A program made the translations under genes and the position numbers. Below are positions 59,152 through 64,000 of a DNA stretch of 64,000 nucleotides, in pieces (position 1 is the stretch's first letter; the number at the start of each line of letters is the position of its first letter). The notes beneath the pieces were generated by a model, which saw only the letters and a list, made by a program, of their open reading frames with translations, did not search any database and was not told where the DNA came from. Origin of the DNA: Bradysia coprophila (Eukaryota > Arthropoda > Insecta > Diptera > Sciaridae); assembly GCF_014529535.1 (NCBI RefSeq), contig NW_023503616.1, positions 124,001 to 188,000 of the forward strand, given 5' to 3'.

Positions 59152-62100
59152 AAACACGCTGTTATATGGCATTGTATGGAAACTTCCGGGAGTCCTAGCT
59201 CTCAAAAACGCTTGTATACCCGCATTTTTCAAAATCTTATTTTGATCTAGGGCCCGAGATCGACATATAATCAAAATTTCAGGAAAAGAAACGTTTAGGA
59301 GTTACGAAATCGTCCTTTTTCATAGGAACTAACTAACTAACTAACGTAGGCGATTTGCATTATCTGAAAATTCGAGATTTTGCTTATTTTCATACAAACA
59401 TCAATATTTCGAAATTCAATATCTCGGCCAATTTTGCCGCTGCAGTAACGTGTGATAGCTCGTTGAACTCGTATGGATTCCTAGATTCTAATTATTGCAG
59501 TTTTGGGGTCGTTGGGGTTAAGGGGGAGAATTCAAAAAGATGCTGTAAATATGCTCCGCCGTCCTCAAAAAAAAAAGTCAAAACATTTTTCGTAGTGGAC
59601 TTGCGTCACACCCGCTTACTAACGTGCGGGTATGATATGAACTACCTTGCCAATAACATTTCTGATTTCTGTTTATAAAAGTAGGTAATCAGTTAAAAAA
59701 AAGAAAGCAGCTCCGTTCGCTCAAAATATACTCTAAAAAACTCAAAATACGTAAGGCTGTCAATTTGCTCGCTCTACGATTTTCGACGGATTATGCCAGA
59801 TTGTGAGATCTGGTCGAAGTTTTTTTATAATGGCAAAATTTGTGTAAAAAGCAATGATCAACTTTGTATAGCACAAAAGAAGATTATACAGACTCGATAA
59901 TTATGCTGGTAATATGTTGGTCTTCTGTGAAAGGTTTGGTCGTGGGTTTTGGCATGATGAGAAAGAAATTAAAAGAACATTTTACAAATGAAAAAAGAAA
60001 TGGGAGAGAAAAAAATTGAACAAATTTTCCTCCAAAAAAAATGGAAAAGGCGATTCCGACCGCCACATTTTCGTTAGCATAAATTTCTTCAATTAAATGC
60101 GAAAAAGATGTTTAATTTTCTTATTTTTCATTATCGCTTTGTTGGAAATTATGTAATTCGGTCTCGAACATGTACGTACGTACAACAAACACATACCAGC
60201 CAGAATGAAATAATAATAATGAACAATTTATTTTATGTTAATGCCGAAAAGTTAATAAAAATAAATTTTCCTTTTTCTCAATTTTCAACCATTTTTTTTA
60301 TTTGTTTATACATTACGCGGATTTTATGCTCTAACGCATTTTACACGATTATATCCATTTCGATTTTTCTTTTCTTTATTCGTTGTGGAGGTATCTATAG
60401 CTGATTTTTCTCACTGTTTTATTTACATCTGTTTTGTACATCGCTGAGCCATTTCAATGACTACATATTAATTTAAATTCTCCAAAGTATATCTGAATTT
60501 GCTTATTTTTTCTACCGACAAGGAAAAATAATAGAAATAGCGTGATAGATAGTTCTCAATGTTGTATAACACAAAGAAGGTCAGTGTAGACGTTAACGCA
60601 TAAAAAAAAAACTTTCTCCCGGTGTACACAAAATTCTGGAATATAAGAAGGTTACGTAACAGAGCTTCAAAGGTCATTGTAGATTAATGTTCGATGATAC
60701 TTCTGTTATGAAAGAGAGCGGACCATAAATCATAATCTTATCACTTACGTACATTTTCTTCGTGTTTCCATTGAAATTGGACAGAAAAGAACATTATCTT
60801 AGGTTACGTAATGCAATAAATTTGCTGCATGCAAAGTTTGAGGTGTATTTCTTCCACTAATAACGTTATTATGTATTGTGTGAGTGCTTTATTGTTCTTC
60901 CAAAATTGCAGTAAAAGTTCAGGGATTTTGAATAAAATGGTCTTTGTTCTATAGCATTCAAAAACTCTGAATTGCAATCTCTGCATTAATTGTTACAAAT
61001 TTCATTTTCTATTTTCCATACTTTACTGAAACTTTTGATAAAATGATTTTCATAAAACATTTTCCTCAATTGTAAGGGGGACTTTCAAAAAGAACATTCA
61101 AATTGTTGACGGCACTGCAAACACGCTCGCCTCTTTCCGCTGTTATTCCATGCATAAATCGGGAAAATCATCTTTATATTTACTTTTCAGTTCCCCTCAA
61201 AAAGTGAAGTCCTTTTTGAATGTTCCCACGTAAAATGTAAACTATGAATCAATAAAGACTGATGGTTGAATAGAATGTTGGCAAACATGCAATGCCCTGT
61301 GGGCCCTAATAAAGCAAAAATTTCTGATTGATTGCGATAGAAACGTCGTAGAAACGTGCAAAAGTGAGTAAATAATGGAATGTTACTTACAATGAACAAC
61401 GAGTTTAAACAATAGGACTTCGCCCTAAAGCAGACTAATTTCGTTCCTTTGAACACGAGAACGATAAATGTTTAATTTTAATTGGTTCACTACAGATTAT
61501 TCGTTGTTTCTCTGTTTTATTGTAATTTGTATTTTATTCGTATTAATATCGTATTGGTAATAATTAGTCAAAAATTATTATTTCACAGATTTGTGGGATG
61601 TTTAAAACCTGACAAAGATTTTCCAGGAACGTAGATTAATGAACATGTTTCCTTTGATTTATCGATATATCATCGAAGGGATACGAAACCATATAAAATC
61701 CGTACCAGATAAACAAATCAATGTTTTAATTTAATCATATATGGATAGCACACGGCAATAACAATCCATATTACCATATTTGTTGTGTTAATACGATTAT
61801 GTAAAATCATAATTAATACCAACCCTTTGTGAAACCTTATACAGCATCAGTTTATTAGCAAAGTTTGGCAATATTTCGTGCTAAGCCCATTCCGACCAAT
61901 TCCACCCAACCCTCCGAACATTCTCATTAATTTATTGACTGAAAACTGAAGTATTATTTCCACATTTTTCTTTTCAAACAACAAAAAATCACTGGTCACT
62001 GATATTTCGTCGTCTGAGCTCTGAGCTCATTAATTATCGGTCGCTATTACAATTCAACAATAACCAAAATATAATTTAATGATTCATGTTAAGTGTAAAC

Positions 62101-62659
62101 AAAAACGAAAACTGGGAAAAATTACCATAATTTTGAAATTTATTGTTTGATAGACGGAAAATTATTTTAGCGACTTTTGCGAACGGGCGGCTATAGGATC
62201 TAGGTATATACAGATAGAAAAGCCAATATTTAACAAGAAAATAACACGAACAGAGTGAATTTGTTTGAAGAGTGTAGCAGTACAAATTATGTGGGTGTTG
62301 GTTCAGAGTGTTGAACAAAACCGAAATGGAAACGATGGCATAATAAATTAATGGAATTTTCATGGTTGTGGTGAACTATCACAATTTTTCGGGTGCCCTG
62401 AATTTCTTCGGCTCTCCCTTTTTGGCAACATACAAACCTTTGTTGAAATATTATATGACACAAACTTGATTTCTCTACGTACATACACGATTTATTGCGT
62501 AGATCTTTTTGTTTGTTGGTTCGATTTACGGACTTTAATAGGCACTAAAGAAAAAAATAATTTCTGGTGTATGTGATCGACAGTAAGGCTTTATACTAAT
62601 ATCTTTAAATCTGTTGAGGAAAATGTTTTCATTAAAAGAATCTCGTTGCTTTCAGAAGT
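59152..62659. other. non-coding, nothing recognised
   Basis: AT-rich sequence; frames such as 59355-59678, 60108-60404 and 61456-61187 have no domain. No gene supported. Confidence 0.5.
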
Positions 62660-62960
62660 GACCAAGTCGAGGGGGGACTCACTCCAGTAAATCTCCAGTA
62701 AATCACATTAAATCAGAGTAAATCACAGTAAATCACGGTAAAACAACAAAGTCAATAATGTCGTTTGTACTAAATATGCATCAGCTTGGGTCAATTTGCA
62801 TCAAGTTGGGCTAGTATATGAATTTAATTTTGTAAATTACCGGGCAAGATGCTTATAAATGATATAAAGTGCCATTAAAAATGTTGTTGTGATTTACTGT
62901 AATTTAATTTGATTTAATTTGATTTACTGACTCCGAAGTGAGTCCCCCCTCGGACCAAGT
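62660..62960. mobile_element. 285-bp TIR element with 8-bp target duplication (hAT-like MITE)
   Basis: Perfect 15-bp TIRs (cgaggggggactcac, 62668-62682, and its reverse complement at 62938-62952) are bordered on both sides by the direct 8-mer gaccaagt (62660-62667, 62953-62960). Subterminal repeats of (c)agtaaatc on the left and gatttact/gatttaatt on the right fill both ends. No coding capacity. An 8-bp duplication and subterminal repeats are typical of hAT-type elements; the family is inferred. Confidence 0.88.
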
Positions 62961-63634
62961 AGATGTAAGTGCATCATCTGTGAAAATATGTAATGTCAGT
63001 AGAATTACAAGTGGCATCTTCTCGGATTTCATATCAAACATCAATAAAAAAAATCAAGTCCGATGGACAACTGTGTTGCTATTTACAAACATCTATTCAT
63101 GAATTCACAGTACTTAGATAAAAGATTATTATTTATCTTCCTTTGAAAAATAACTTTGATTGCTTCTGTTTCCAACGAAAAAAAACCCTAATTTCAAACG
63201 GAAGATATGCTTTTTTGTTAGAGCCTAACTAGACTGTCTTTTATTAAGCTTCTTTGTTCATTTGGTTGGTAACGTGCGTATATGAGGATAAAGTGCTTAA
63301 AGGGATATAATGAAAATAATATGAAAAATATTTGAAGATTTTAGTTGTTCTTTTTGTGTCGTTTACTTTCTTTGAGAAAATATATAAAAAAATGCTAAGG
63401 AAACGAACGTAAATACCAACGATGAATATTCTGAAGATCCTAAGAATTTCGAATATTTTTATCTTACGTAATTGTAGAAAATGAAACATAATTAAATTGA
63501 AGTAGATTCATGTAGGTAGCATGTTGTTGGGCCCATGTTTTTTTTTCAGCATAAACAATAAATGTATCGTGACTATCATTTGTTTAAAGAGTCGCACCGC
63601 TATGGTTTGATGAAATAGCTATTTTCATAATAAG
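62961..63634. other. non-coding, nothing recognised
   Basis: AT-rich; the frame at 63489-63244 has no domain. Confidence 0.5.
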
Positions 63635-63733
63635 GTAGTAAATGGGAGTGTTTTACGCACTAGATGTGAGATTGCCGATACGAGCGAGGCGAGCTCGGCA
63701 ACACATCGTGTGCGCAAAACTCCCTTTTACTAC
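63635..63733. repeat. 99-bp palindromic MITE-like element
   Basis: gtagtaaatgggagtgtttt, acgatgtg-like and ttgccgatacgag pair with cgagctcggcaa, cacatcgtgtgcgc and aaaactcccttttactac. The centre is rich in gcgaggcgagc. Confidence 0.75.
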
Positions 63734-64000
63734 AGTGTTAGGAACAAGGTTTTATCTACTGTAATGCCATAATCACAATTAAAAACTAATTTAAAAAATT
63801 GAACTGAAACATCAACACGCCATGACACCGGCAAATATTCATATTCCCCACAAACAAATCTCAGATCTAGTACACTGTCAAGAATCTGCCAATTTTCAGT
63901 GAATAAATGTAAAATTTTCGAAGGTAGCTGTGCGCAAATGAACCATTATCGAAATTTTCGGTTCATAAATTGATGTTCTAAGAATGACGTATTTAAATCT

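Overview
This looks like insect nuclear DNA, most likely from a dipteran: it is AT-rich, has introns of about 55-70 nt with GT..AG ends, and carries a tamozhennic-type gene and a CYP6-type P450. The exact taxon cannot be read from the sequence. Gene models below were built by hand from splice sites and reading phase; all five multi-exon models stay in phase from start to stop.

Left third (1-14.9 kb). A possible terminal exon (606-832) is followed by about 3 kb without a recognisable gene. Then comes the most striking structure in the window. An Argonaute-2 gene on the minus strand (14876-11382) has been invaded by a non-LTR retrotransposon (6486-11306, plus strand, two ORFs, own poly(A) signal and TTCAA-repeat tail). 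The element is flanked exactly by two direct copies of a 1,955-bp block (4531-6485 and 11307-13261) holding Argonaute exons 4-9 and the stop codon. I noticed one base of difference between the copies. Removing the element plus one copy restores a normal gene with its own 3' flank, so the block behaves like an extraordinarily long target-site duplication. The complete Argonaute reading frame survives, but its 3' UTR now runs antisense into the element.

Middle (15-28 kb). A mosaic of hairpin repeats (16.3-17.8 kb) precedes three compact genes: PI31 (17979-19037, plus), SHPRH (23863-19115, minus, 17 exons) and a tamozhennic/SPATA2-like gene (25106-27593, plus). PI31 and SHPRH converge with only 77 bp between stop codons. 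SHPRH and the tamo-like gene diverge from a 1.2-kb region. PI31 binds the proteasome, SHPRH is a ubiquitin ligase, and SPATA2-type PUB proteins bind ubiquitin-pathway enzymes, so the neighbours share a theme, possibly by chance.

Right half (28-64 kb). The only complete gene is a five-exon CYP6-type cytochrome P450 (39419-37598, minus). The rest is AT-rich non-coding DNA with many inverted-repeat (foldback/MITE-like) elements of 90-600 bp. It also holds a 109-bp tandem repeat, a 289-bp tandem duplication, a decayed fragment of a retroelement with a restriction-like endonuclease signature (minus, 48483-47741), and a clean 285-bp TIR element with an 8-bp target duplication (62660-62960). Such hairpins are potential double-stranded RNA sources for the RNAi pathway in which the disrupted Argonaute gene acts. 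No tRNA, rRNA or CRISPR array was seen.
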